DNA of 64,000 nt from Acinetobacter seifertii (lineage in GTDB: Bacteria > Pseudomonadota > Gammaproteobacteria > Pseudomonadales > Moraxellaceae), in contig NZ_KB851204.1 in NCBI RefSeq assembly GCF_000368065.1, forward strand, positions 152,733 to 216,732, read 5' to 3'. Of the stretch, positions 45,802 through 54,481 are shown piece after piece. Under the pieces are notes generated by a model. That model was not told where the DNA came from and made no database searches. It was given only the letters and a program-made list of their open reading frames with translations. Within the stretch, counting starts at the first letter, position 1. Every line of letters starts with the position of its first letter. The translations under genes and the position numbers were made by a program.

Positions 45802-46129
45802 AATTATTTAATATTAATGGGTTATAGAAGTTTAATATGGGTGAAGATGAAATTAATATTATAGCCTATAATTACGTGGGTTATATTATTTAAATGAGGA
45901 TAAAATAGTTGTAAATAGTAAGAGCTGTTGAATCGAGTATTGTTCAGAACTCTGGGTCTATAGTTTATCATCTATAGACATCACTACAGTGTACTTGTGC
46001 CTTAGGGGTAAATATAATGTGACGGTTATGATATGGGAACTAAATAGTTCTAAATTTTTATATAAAAGATGTGAAATAAAAGTATTTTAAAATAAAGCTA
46101 TCAGGTTTTATTTAGATAAAGGAAATAAT
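45802..46129. other. 328-bp AT-rich spacer in orphan patch
   Basis: No gene is supported. It contains one clear hairpin (45956-45979) and possibly decayed coding sequence. The next ORF has its own ribosome site. Confidence 0.5.
45956..45979. repeat. Inverted repeat GTCTATAG/CTATAGAC
   Basis: A perfect 8-bp inverted repeat with an eight-base TTTATCAT centre lies between two orphan genes. It could be an operator, a small terminator or recombination debris. No T-run follows. Confidence 0.35.
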
Positions 46130-46489
46130 ATGAGAGCTTTTTTAGTATGTTTGATTGTTTTTCTTAGTGGTTGTAGAGCTGCAGAAATCAATAACGAGTA
46201 TTATTTTCAGCAAGGTTTTAATGTATCAACTGTTGTGAATCTAGCTAATTATGTCTATATAATTAAAGAGTTACAAAAACAAAAAGATGTGGATATATAT
46301 GTTCCTTTATTACTTATTGCACAAGATATGAGGAGAATCTCAGAAAAGGATTTAACTCTTTATGATAAAAATAATTTATGTCAAGTTAAATATTTTATAG
46401 ATAATAGATATTTAAATGATCAAAGAAAGATTCAACAAGATCTCTTGGAAACTAAAAAATGGATTTTAAATCTAAGTTACTGTGATTAA
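46130..46489 (+). CDS. Small putative lipoprotein, orphan (119 aa)
   Basis: The protein begins MRAFLVCLIVFLSGCRAAE, a lipoprotein signal with lipobox LSGC (Cys15 lipidated). The rest is helical and charged, with two later cysteines. AAGGA lies about six bases before the ATG. Base composition is very A/T-rich. I recognise no family. A short envelope-anchored lipoprotein beside other orphan genes would fit an immunity or inhibitor protein, but nothing in the sequence proves that. Confidence 0.65.
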   Translation: MRAFLVCLIVFLSGCRAAEINNEYYFQQGFNVSTVVNLANYVYIIKELQKQKDVDIYVPLLLIAQDMRRISEKDLTLYDKNNLCQVKYFIDNRYLNDQRKIQQDLLETKKWILNLSYCD

Positions 46490-46522
46490 ATTTATATATG
46501 AAAATTTAAAAATTGGAACTAT

Positions 46523-46813
46523 ATGAGAAATTATATTCTAAATTTATCCGATGATTTTTCTGAGTATGCTTGGGAGATTGAGTCGAAAGGATGTTTTGCA
46601 GTAGATATTAAGATATTTGATAAAATATATACTTTCAATTTTTATGATCCAATCAGATTAAATCAAACAATAGAAGATGACTTAAATTCAAATCAATATT
46701 TTTTTTATGAAAATATGGTTGTATTGCCAAAAGTGAATTTAAGGAATATTGAAAATTTTATAGAAGATATAATTGATACTCCTTATCTATTATCTTTTTC
46801 TACAAAAAGATAA
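46523..46813 (+). CDS. Orphan acidic protein of unknown function (96 aa)
   Basis: The 96-residue acidic soluble protein (MRNYILNLSDDFSEYAWEIES) follows the putative lipoprotein by 33 bases on the same strand, so the two are likely cotranscribed. The pattern of a beta-rich start, FNFYDPIRLNQTIEDDL and a helical end recalls small immunity-type proteins, but I cannot name a family. Its A/T-rich codon use matches the other orphans. It ends 53 bases before the 3' end of tRNA-Arg. Confidence 0.6.
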   Translation: MRNYILNLSDDFSEYAWEIESKGCFAVDIKIFDKIYTFNFYDPIRLNQTIEDDLNSNQYFFYENMVVLPKVNLRNIENFIEDIIDTPYLLSFSTKR

Positions 46814-46866
46814 ATGTTCATTATTATCTTATATATGGTCTTCAACTAGACTATTTATATTATATG

Positions 46867-46939
46867 TGCGCCCTGCGGGACTCGAACCCACGTCGGTCGC
46901 TTAGGAGGCAACTGCTCTATCCAGTTAAGCTAAGGGCGC
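46867..46939 (-). tRNA. tRNA-Arg (CCT)
   Basis: On the minus strand, acceptor GCGCCCT pairs with AGGGCGC. The D-, anticodon- and T-arms are regular, and the anticodon loop CTCCTAA gives CCT (AGG codons). CCA is not encoded. The 3' end faces the AT-rich orphan patch, a typical side for integrated DNA. Confidence 0.95.
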
Positions 46940-46960
46940 ATAATTTAATGATTATAAACG

Positions 46961-46993
46961 AAAAAGCTATTGCCAAGGCAATGGCTTTTTTTT
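46961..46993. terminator. Terminator-like hairpin upstream of tRNA-Arg
   Basis: AAAAGCTATTGCC pairs with GGCAATGGCTTTT around a two-base turn and is followed by eight T on the plus strand. It lies between the divergent tRNA-Arg and TIGR03643 genes, where no plus-strand gene ends, so it is an orphan. Its right arm and tail closely resemble the terminator of nudC at 50371-50402. The rest of the 315-base spacer to 47254 shows only a weak AGTGGTT hairpin. Confidence 0.6.
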
Positions 46994-47254
46994 CATGTTT
47001 TAGGTATTAAAAATTTTACCATAGTGGTTAATAAAAAGTTAAACCACTCAAAGGTTTTAGAACTGTTTATGTCTTATATAAAAAATAGAGTTTATAAAGC
47101 TAAAAAATCACAAAAAATTCATGTTTGCCTTTCTATGATCTGAAGCAAAACACGAAAACATTCAAGGCAAGCAATCGGGTAAGTGAAGCTATTTCAGAAA
47201 GGTTCTTTGTTAAAGAATCAGATTTGGTTACAGCATAATTTAAAAGGGCATAAC

Positions 47255-47509
47255 ATGAAAAAAATTGATGAACAGGACTTATCTAGAATTATTGAAATGG
47301 CATGGGAAGATCGAACCCCATTTGAAGCAATTGAGCGAGAGTATGGCTTGCGTGAAAGTGAAGTTATTCGTTTAATGAGATACAACTTAAAATCGAGCAG
47401 TTTTAAACTCTGGCGCAAGCGTATGGCAGGGCGTAAAACCAAGCATCAGCAATTACGTTCACCAGAAGTTGAAAGAGCTTACTGTTCTCGCCAGTATAAA
47501 TATGCTTAA
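47255..47509 (+). CDS. TIGR03643 family small protein
   Basis: The 84-residue protein (MKKIDEQDLSRIIEMAWEDRTPFEAI...) fits the TIGR03643 family. The central part REYGLRESEVIRLMRYNLKSSSFKLWRKR has a helix-turn-helix look and a basic C-terminus. AAAGGG precedes the ATG at 47255; the open frame begins earlier at 47183 without a good site. Its family is known to occur near photolyase-type genes, and here it converges with the DUF2256-photolyase pair. Confidence 0.8.
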   Translation: MKKIDEQDLSRIIEMAWEDRTPFEAIEREYGLRESEVIRLMRYNLKSSSFKLWRKRMAGRKTKHQQLRSPEVERAYCSRQYKYA

Positions 47510-47593
47510 GAGCATCAAATATAATCAATTGAAAGACAACTGATTCAACATGAAGAGTAGTGTTGAATCAGTTAAAACAATCGCGTGAAATAT

Positions 47594-47734
47594 TTACTTA
47601 TTTGAGCGGGCTTGTCGTTTACATCTTTCAGAGCAATATTTTACTTCTTCCCAGCAACGTTCCCATTTCTTTCGCCAGTCAAAAGGGCGTTGACAATAGA
47701 CACATATTTTCTGGGCTAGATGCTGTTTTTTCAT
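47594..47734 (-). CDS. DUF2256 small zinc-finger-like protein
   Basis: The 46-residue protein has cysteines as KICVYCQRPFDWR...CW...YCSERC, the pattern of DUF2256, probably a small zinc-binding domain. Its ATG lies four bases after the photolyase stop, so it is cotranscribed with that gene. The open frame extends to 47776 inside the photolyase gene, but the ATG at 47734 gives the family start (MKKQHLAQK). Its role is unknown, but it is regularly found with this photolyase group. Confidence 0.8.
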   Translation of the reverse strand: MKKQHLAQKICVYCQRPFDWRKKWERCWEEVKYCSERCKRQARSNK

Positions 47735-47738
47735 GATC

Positions 47739-49262
47739 TTAAAGCTCATCAAGTTGATGAATAAGTAACTTTGCATGCTGCATAACAGAAGCTTTATCTT
47801 TCATACGATCAAGGTTTTTGTAGACCATCGCCATTCTGGGATTTTGACGAAATATGGCCTCATGCTGGCTCATAAAATACCAATACAAGCTGTTAAATGG
47901 ACAACTGTCTGGTTCAGTTTTGGTTTTGACGTTATATGTACAGTGCTGACAATAATTTGACATTTTATGTATGTAATTACCTGATGCAGCATAGGGTTTA
48001 CTTGCCATGGTGCCGCCATCTGCATACATGGCCATGCCTAATGTATTCGGTAACTCAACCCATTCATAAGCATCGACATAGACAGCTAAATACCATTCGC
48101 AAATTTCAGATGGATTTACACCTGCTAAAAGTGCAAAGTTGCCTGTAATCATTAAACGCTGAATATGGTGAGCATAGCCATGTTCAAAGGTATTTCTGAA
48201 ACACTCGGCCATACATGCCATTTTTGTATCACCTGTCCAGTAATATTGTGGCAGCGGCGTGGTGGCATGAAGGGTATTTTGATCGCTATAGCCAGGCATA
48301 GACAACCAATAGATTCCACGCACATATTCCCGCCATCCTAAAATCTGACGAATAAATCCTTCTACTGCATTTAAGGGAGCCTGTCCGTTGTAATACGCTG
48401 TTTGGGCAGCGTCACATACCTCTTTTGGTAATAACAATCCACAATTTAAATAAGGCGAGAGCAGGCTATGAAACATAAAGTCTGAACCATAAACCATAGC
48501 ATCTTGATAATCGCCAAAGTGGGGCAAGCTGTTAGAAATAAAATGGTCTAAAGCAAGTAAGGCATTTTGACGGGTTGTTGCCCATTGAAAGGAATCGATA
48601 TTGCCGATATGTTGAGAAAATTCTTTCTTGACCAGTTGAATAACATCTATATCAATTTGATCATGCTCAAAGGTTAATTTTGGTGGCAAAGGTGGATTGC
48701 CTGACCACGCTTTTCGATTGGCTTGATCAAAGTTCCATTGCCCGCCTACGGGTTGTTGGTCATGCATTAAATAGTGAGTTTGCTTGCGCATTTCTCGGTA
48801 AAAGTATTCCATCCTTAGCGTTTTATATTTGTTTGCCCATTGCTTGAATTGTTCTACGGTACAAAAGAAACGATCATCTTCTAAACAAATAACAGGTAGT
48901 TTTAGTGAGTTAGACCATGAAGTATCGATTTCATGCTGTAAGCGATACTCACCACATTGGGTAACGACGAGAGCATTCGCGAAGAAGTGTTGCTGCTGCA
49001 AAGCAATAAAGTCGACTAACTTTTTTATATGACTTTCGCGCTTAAATGTGTGATAAAGGATTTTCCAGCCCTGTGCTTTTAATTCTTTTGCAAAGTGTCG
49101 CATTGCACTAAAAATCAGCGCTATTTTTTGTGGATGATGAGCAACATAAGATGTTTCCTCAAGTACTTCAGCCATCAAGATAACGTCTTCATTTGGGTTT
49201 AAATACTTGAGCGTTGCGAGTTGGTGATTTAATTGATCACCCAGAATTAAACCAAATCGCAT
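47739..49262 (-). CDS. Cryptochrome/photolyase-related FeS protein (PhrB-like)
   Basis: The 507-residue protein is of the deoxyribodipyrimidine photolyase-related (FeS-BCP/CryPro) group. It has an N-terminal Rossmann domain (MRFGLILGDQLNHQ) and a C-terminal FAD-binding helical domain (QILGWREYVRGIYW). Cys350, Cys438, Cys441 and Cys454 occupy the positions I recall for the [4Fe-4S] ligands of Agrobacterium PhrB, a (6-4) photolyase. It should repair UV photoproducts with light or act as a photoreceptor. It is the first gene of a two-gene unit with DUF2256. Confidence 0.92.
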   Translation of the reverse strand: MRFGLILGDQLNHQLATLKYLNPNEDVILMAEVLEETSYVAHHPQKIALIFSAMRHFAKELKAQGWKILYHTFKRESHIKKLVDFIALQQQHFFANALVVTQCGEYRLQHEIDTSWSNSLKLPVICLEDDRFFCTVEQFKQWANKYKTLRMEYFYREMRKQTHYLMHDQQPVGGQWNFDQANRKAWSGNPPLPPKLTFEHDQIDIDVIQLVKKEFSQHIGNIDSFQWATTRQNALLALDHFISNSLPHFGDYQDAMVYGSDFMFHSLLSPYLNCGLLLPKEVCDAAQTAYYNGQAPLNAVEGFIRQILGWREYVRGIYWLSMPGYSDQNTLHATTPLPQYYWTGDTKMACMAECFRNTFEHGYAHHIQRLMITGNFALLAGVNPSEICEWYLAVYVDAYEWVELPNTLGMAMYADGGTMASKPYAASGNYIHKMSNYCQHCTYNVKTKTEPDSCPFNSLYWYFMSQHEAIFRQNPRMAMVYKNLDRMKDKASVMQHAKLLIHQLDEL

Positions 49263-49550
49263 ATTTTTGCTTCATGAGATGGGACTAAAACTAGTCTAAA
49301 TTTTTAGAGATCAATTTTATGTGAAGCAGTGCTTCTAAGTTCATCACTGGTCAGTTAGCTATAAAGTCATAGATATAACTTAAAAGCATAGCATGCGTGA
49401 ATAAAATGTGATTTTAATCAAAAAGATACAAATTAAATAAATTGAAGATGTTTGCCAGTATGCGTAAGATTTTTGAAAAATATGTTTTAAGTCTGATCCT
49501 TTTGAAGGAGCTATAGAGGCCGTCGAAAGGTTCTTCACTCGAGTATATAA

Positions 49551-50330
49551 ATGGATACCAACAACCTTCCTATTGCTTATATTTTTCAGCAGCAACAACT
49601 TTTGGTTGATGCGAATTTTAATTTGCCTTGCCTTCAACAGCAGGAACATGATTTACATATACAAGCAGACCCTCAAGTAATAGCAAGAGATTTCCAAGAA
49701 GGTGAACCTATACCAAATGGATATCAGTTCATACCTATCCGCCAACTCTTGCAGTATTGGACTAAATCGCAGTTTGAACAGGCGAGTCGTGCTTTTCAGT
49801 TACTAGAGTGGCGTCGTAATCATCAGTTTTGTAGTCGTTGCGGACATAAAACCCAGCAGCATAAGACTGAATATTCTATGACTTGTCCTGCATGTAATTT
49901 TAGTCAATATCCTAGAGTTAACCCTTGTGTGATTACTATTATTACACGTGGAGAGAACGAGATTTTGCTGGCTAAAAATGCCAGAAATACAACCCAGATG
50001 TACAGTTTAATCGCTGGCTTTGTCGAGGTAGGGGAAACACTAGAAGATGCTGTGCGACGTGAAACATTAGAAGAAGTTGGATTGCACATTAAGAATATTC
50101 AGTATTTGGCGAGTCAACCATGGCCATTTCCGAGTAACTTAATGTTGGCTTTTAAAGCTGAATATGAAGCGGGCGAAATTGAAATTCAGGAGAAAGAGCT
50201 CAGTGATGCACAATTTTTCAAACTTGATCAATTACCTGAAATTCCATTTAAAGGCAGTATTGCGCATGCAATGATTATGCATGTTATTCATGGTACACCT
50301 GTCGCTGATGATACGAAACAGTGGCTCTAA
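49551..50330 (+). CDS. nudC: NAD+ diphosphatase / deNADding enzyme NudC
   Basis: The 259-residue Nudix hydrolase has the four-cysteine zinc site (CSRC at 94-97, CPAC at 112-115), the Nudix box at 156-178 (conserved G, E, REtxEE and G) and the NudC-specific SQPWPFPSN at 188-196. It hydrolyses NADH to NMNH and AMP and removes NAD caps from RNA. No strong ribosome site is visible before the ATG. It converges with the permease gene over a shared terminator. Confidence 0.94.
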   Translation: MDTNNLPIAYIFQQQQLLVDANFNLPCLQQQEHDLHIQADPQVIARDFQEGEPIPNGYQFIPIRQLLQYWTKSQFEQASRAFQLLEWRRNHQFCSRCGHKTQQHKTEYSMTCPACNFSQYPRVNPCVITIITRGENEILLAKNARNTTQMYSLIAGFVEVGETLEDAVRRETLEEVGLHIKNIQYLASQPWPFPSNLMLAFKAEYEAGEIEIQEKELSDAQFFKLDQLPEIPFKGSIAHAMIMHVIHGTPVADDTKQWL

Positions 50331-50370
50331 ATAGACATTCAAATATGGTTTTAATCTTAGAGCCTTAAAT

Positions 50371-50402
50371 AAAAAAGCCATTGTCGAGACAATGGCTTTT
50401 TT
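50371..50402. terminator. Bidirectional terminator of nudC and permease
   Basis: AAAAAGCCATTGTC pairs with GACAATGGCTTTTT around a two-base turn, with T-runs on both strands. The tail CAATGGCTTTTTTCATG is shared with the orphan hairpin at 46961. Confidence 0.85.
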
Positions 50403-50427
50403 CATGTTTTAAGTACAAATGTTCAGA

Positions 50428-51783
50428 TTATTGTTCTTTAGCATTGAGTACTTTAAACAAAATAAACATAAGAACAATCCAGATCGGAATCATCATTACA
50501 GACTCTTTAAAGCCTTGGCTCCACATAATGTAGAGTACAACAGCAATGAAACCTAAAACCAAATAGTTACTAAATGGTGCCCAAAGTGCAGGGAAGTGAG
50601 TTTTTTGACCGAGTTTTTTCATTGCTGATTTAAACTTAAGGTGAGTCATACTGATCATCGCCCAGTTCAACACCAATGCGCCAACTACAATGTACATTAA
50701 GTGGCTTAAAGCATCTTCAGGTACAAAATAATTTAACAGAACACAGCCAAAAATAAGTAATGCAGACAACAAAACTGCTGGTACAGGTACACCTTGTTTG
50801 TTTACTTTCTTGAAGATTTTTGGCGCATTACCTTGTTGAGCTAAACCGTAAAGCATACGGCTATTGGCAAACATCCCGCTGTTATAAACAGAGAGGGCAG
50901 CGGTTAAAATAATAAAGTTAAGTAAGTGTGCAGCCCAACCAATACCCATTTGACTAAAGATCATAACAAATGGACTTTTATCGAGACCGCCAAGATCTAA
51001 TTGGTTCCATGGCACTAATGAAAGTAAAATTGCCAATGAACCGATATAGAAAATCAAGATACGGAAAACAACTTGGTTAATTGCTTTTGGAATGGTTTTT
51101 TTCGGATCTTTTGCTTCTGCCGCAGCCATACCAATCAGTTCAATACCACCAAAGGCGAACATCAAGAAAGCCAACATGTAGAACAGGCCACTAAAGCCAT
51201 TTGGAAAGAATCCACCATGTGTCCAAAGGTTGCTAAATGAAATGCTTGAACCTACATCTGCTGTAAATAGCAAGTAAAGTCCAAAAATAATCATTGAGAT
51301 AACCGCAACAACTTTAATAATAGCGAGCCAGAATTCGGACTCACCATAAAATTTGACGTTTGTTAGGTTAATTGCCGTAATCACGACAAAGAAAAATAAG
51401 ACAGACGTCCACGCTGGAATATGAGGCCACCAATAATTAATATATTTGGCTACCGCAGTAAGTTCGCTCATCGCGACCAGAACGTAGAGTATCCAATAAT
51501 TCCATCCAGCTAAAAATCCGGGAAATTTCCCCCAATATTTATAAGCAAAATGGCTGAACGATCCTGCAACAGGTTCTTCAACAATCATTTCTCCCAAATG
51601 ACGCATAATCAAAAATGCGATTAAGCCGCCAATGGCATATCCTAAAATAATGGATGGTCCCGCAGATTGAATCACTTGCGCCGAGCCTAAAAATAATCCG
51701 GTACCAATTGCTCCACCCATAGCAATTAATTGGATATGTCGATTTTTTAGTCCTCGTTGCAGTGTAGAAGATTCGTTGGTCAA
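50428..51783 (-). CDS. Aromatic/neutral amino acid permease (AroP/PheP type)
   Basis: The 451-residue protein has about twelve helices and is of the APC superfamily amino acid transporter family. The signature RGLKNRHIQLIAMGGAIGTG at residues 10-29, EPVAGSFSHFAYKYWG and FGGIELIGMAAAEAKDP are typical of AroP/PheP/proline permeases of this branch. Import with protons of aromatic or related amino acids is expected; the precise substrate is not readable. It lies alone on the minus strand. Confidence 0.85.
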   Translation of the reverse strand: MTNESSTLQRGLKNRHIQLIAMGGAIGTGLFLGSAQVIQSAGPSIILGYAIGGLIAFLIMRHLGEMIVEEPVAGSFSHFAYKYWGKFPGFLAGWNYWILYVLVAMSELTAVAKYINYWWPHIPAWTSVLFFFVVITAINLTNVKFYGESEFWLAIIKVVAVISMIIFGLYLLFTADVGSSISFSNLWTHGGFFPNGFSGLFYMLAFLMFAFGGIELIGMAAAEAKDPKKTIPKAINQVVFRILIFYIGSLAILLSLVPWNQLDLGGLDKSPFVMIFSQMGIGWAAHLLNFIILTAALSVYNSGMFANSRMLYGLAQQGNAPKIFKKVNKQGVPVPAVLLSALLIFGCVLLNYFVPEDALSHLMYIVVGALVLNWAMISMTHLKFKSAMKKLGQKTHFPALWAPFSNYLVLGFIAVVLYIMWSQGFKESVMMIPIWIVLMFILFKVLNAKEQ

Positions 51784-52162
51784 AGGTCTTCACTCACTAT
51801 GAATAAGTAAATTATTCTAATAGATGGATTTATTTTAGCCTAGACTACAAATTAACAAGCGGTGACTGAAAAGTAACAATAAAAAATATTTAAAATCATT
51901 AACTTGCTTTTAATAATGCAAAAATGATTGGAAAATATTCTAAAAATATATTTTTTGATAGACTCTTTTTTTCATGATTTTGCTTAATTCGGTCATTGCG
52001 AGCATGAATCTAAATTCTCAAAATAAGTCTGCGTCAATACGATTGATGTATAAAAGCATAACGCTATCTCTAGATCACAAAACGATTTAAGATGAAGCGA
52101 ATGACTAAACAAGTCTGTTTGTTTCGAGATATAAAAACACAATAGTAAGGATAACAGTTGAT
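51784..52162. other. 379-bp spacer between permease and prpF
   Basis: Both divergent promoters must lie here. It is AT-rich, and I see no gene, RNA hairpin of note or strong operator. Confidence 0.6.
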
Positions 52163-53350
52163 ATGAGCTCAGTACCGCAAATTAAAATTCCAGCAACTTA
52201 CATGCGTGGTGGAACCAGTAAAGGTGTATTTTTTAAAGTTGATGATTTGCCGGAAAGAGCTCAGGTGGCAGGTCAAGCAAGAGATCAACTCTTACTACGT
52301 GTCATTGGTAGTCCAGACCCTTATGGTAAACAAATTGATGGAATGGGTGGAGCGACTTCAAGTACAAGTAAAACTGTTATTTTGGCTAAAAGTACCCAGC
52401 CAGATCATGATGTCGACTATTTGTTTGGACAGGTTTCAATAGATCAGCCTTTTGTGGACTGGAGCGGTAACTGCGGTAATTTAACTGCTGCGGTTGGCTC
52501 ATTTGCGATTTCAAATGGTTTGGTTGATGCAAATCGAATTCCTGAAAATGGTCTCTGTACTGTTCGAATTTGGCAAAAAAATATTCAAAAAACCATTATT
52601 GCGCATGTACCTATTAGCAATGGTCAAGTTCAAGAAACTGGTGACTTCGAACTGGATGGAGTGACTTTCCCTGCTGCTGAAGTTCAAATTGAGTTTCTAG
52701 ACCCTGCCGATGATGGTGAAGAAGGCGGCGATATGTTCCCAACAGGAAATGTGGTCGACCAACTAGATGTACCTGAGATTGGCAGTTTTCAAGCAACATT
52801 TATTAATGCAGGTATTCCAACCATTTTCTTAAATGCAGAAGATTTGGGTTATCAAGGTACAGAGTTGCAAGATCATATTAATGGTGATGCAGCAGCATTG
52901 GCACGTTTTGAAAAAATTCGTGCATATGGGGCTGTACAAATGGGTTTAATTAAAGATATTTCAGAAGCAGCTGCGCGTCAGCACACACCAAAAATTGCTT
53001 TTGTTTCTAAACCGAAAAATTATACAGCTTCAAGCGGTAAAAACGTTTCAGAAAATGATGTCGACTTACTGGTTCGTGCTTTGTCGATGGGTAAACTTCA
53101 CCATGCCATGATGGGAACAGCAGCAGTAGCAATTGGTACGGCTGCTGCCATTCCGGGTACATTGGTAAATTTAGCAGCTGGTGGTGGCGAGCGTGAAGCA
53201 GTGCGTTTTGGACATCCTTCTGGAACATTACGTGTTGGTGCTCAAGCTGAACTTGCAAATGGCCAATGGGTGGTAAAAAAAGCCATTATGAGTCGTAGTG
53301 CACGTGTCTTAATGGAAGGCTGGGTTCGAGTTCCGGGCGATAGTTTCTAA
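52163..53350 (+). CDS. prpF: PrpF-family isomerase
   Basis: The 395-residue protein matches the PrpF family (MRGGTSKGVFF near the start; IDGMGGATSSTSKT; DWSGNCGNLTAAVG with a catalytic-type Cys). PrpF isomerises 2-methylaconitate in the acnD-dependent methylcitrate route for propionate. No prpB, prpC or acnD gene is in this window, so the gene is separate from such an operon here and may act on a related compound. AAGGA lies unusually far (about 12 bases) before the ATG. Confidence 0.82.
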   Translation: MSSVPQIKIPATYMRGGTSKGVFFKVDDLPERAQVAGQARDQLLLRVIGSPDPYGKQIDGMGGATSSTSKTVILAKSTQPDHDVDYLFGQVSIDQPFVDWSGNCGNLTAAVGSFAISNGLVDANRIPENGLCTVRIWQKNIQKTIIAHVPISNGQVQETGDFELDGVTFPAAEVQIEFLDPADDGEEGGDMFPTGNVVDQLDVPEIGSFQATFINAGIPTIFLNAEDLGYQGTELQDHINGDAAALARFEKIRAYGAVQMGLIKDISEAAARQHTPKIAFVSKPKNYTASSGKNVSENDVDLLVRALSMGKLHHAMMGTAAVAIGTAAAIPGTLVNLAAGGGEREAVRFGHPSGTLRVGAQAELANGQWVVKKAIMSRSARVLMEGWVRVPGDSF

Positions 53351-53367
53351 AAGTTATTTAAATGAAG

Positions 53368-53396
53368 GAGCCTCTCTACTATAGAGAGGCTCTTTT
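53368..53396 (+). terminator. Terminator of prpF
   Basis: GAGCCTCTCT pairs perfectly with AGAGAGGCTC around a five-base loop, followed by TTTT. Confidence 0.85.
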
Positions 53397-53510
53397 GCAT
53401 GTGGCATCCATAACACATCACGCACTTTTTACAGCGAATCGTGTATGATGTAGTACACGAATGTTTCATAACATTTAATAAAATTTCTCTACTGATTTTA
53501 CGAGGCGACT

Positions 53511-54422
53511 GTGTCATCACTCTCTCAAGTTAATGCGGATGTTTTAAAACAAGCTCAACAACGTATTCAACAAGATTTATTGACAACACTCGCTGCATTT
53601 TCAATTCCTGAACCTTTAAAAAGCGCAGTACACCATGCCGTTATGCTTGGTGGAAAACGTGTTCGTCCGGCTTTGTGTTACGCCACAGCTTCTTTACAAG
53701 ATAATCCAAATTTTGCTGCGGCTCGCCGTGCTGCAGTTGCAGTTGAACTTATTCATTGTTACTCGCTAGCGCATGATGACTTGCCTTGTATGGACAATGA
53801 CTTGCTTCGTCGTGGTCAGCCAACGTGTCATGTAGCATTTGGTGAAGATACCGCTTTACTTGCAGGCGATATTTTACAATCAATGGCTTTTGAGGTTTTA
53901 GGTAGCCGTTTATTTGATGAGCAAGGGCAGGGAACTGATGCTGCAATTGTATTAAAGCAAATTCAAATTTTAGCAACAGCCAGCTCTAAAATGGTTTGTG
54001 GACAGGTTTTAGACCTACAAGCTGAAGCTAAACAAATTTCTCAAGACGAACTAGAAAATATCCATCGTAATAAAACGGGAGCGCTTATTCAGGCTGCCAT
54101 TATGATGGGTGCAGTGACAATTTTCTCTGGAACGGATCAAGCAATTCCGAAATTGCGCCAGTATGGACAAGCGATTGGACTGGCTTTTCAGGTGCAAGAC
54201 GATATTTTGGACATTACCTCAAGCACTGAAACTTTAGGTAAAACTGCGGGTAAGGATGAACAAGTACAAAAGTCGACTTATCCTGCTTTAATGGGACTTG
54301 AGCAAGCACAGGTTTATGCAAAAGAGTTGCATGACCAAGCTTTTGAGGCTTTAGCGCATTTTGGTGAAAATGCAAAAGAGTTAGTTGAGATTTCACAATT
54401 CCTTTTAGCCCGTACCAACTAA
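53511..54422 (+). CDS. ispA: Farnesyl/geranyl diphosphate synthase
   Basis: The 303-residue polyprenyl synthase has both aspartate-rich motifs: DDLPCMDND at 89-97 and QDDILD at about 231-236. Length and the motif spacing fit IspA, which makes farnesyl diphosphate for ubiquinone and undecaprenyl carriers. The start is GTG at 53511 with GAGG six bases upstream. The MmcQ/YjbR-family gene follows by 59 bases on the same strand. Confidence 0.93.
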   Translation: MSSLSQVNADVLKQAQQRIQQDLLTTLAAFSIPEPLKSAVHHAVMLGGKRVRPALCYATASLQDNPNFAAARRAAVAVELIHCYSLAHDDLPCMDNDLLRRGQPTCHVAFGEDTALLAGDILQSMAFEVLGSRLFDEQGQGTDAAIVLKQIQILATASSKMVCGQVLDLQAEAKQISQDELENIHRNKTGALIQAAIMMGAVTIFSGTDQAIPKLRQYGQAIGLAFQVQDDILDITSSTETLGKTAGKDEQVQKSTYPALMGLEQAQVYAKELHDQAFEALAHFGENAKELVEISQFLLARTN

Positions 54423-54481
54423 TATAAAATCAAATTAATAATCCTGCTTGTATTCATATTGAATGAATAAAGGAGATAAGA

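Noticed and set aside
45207..46939. Integrative element bounded by tRNA-Arg att repeats
   Set aside because: No integrase gene and no repeat of the tRNA 3' end were found within the window, so only an AT-rich orphan patch is reported.
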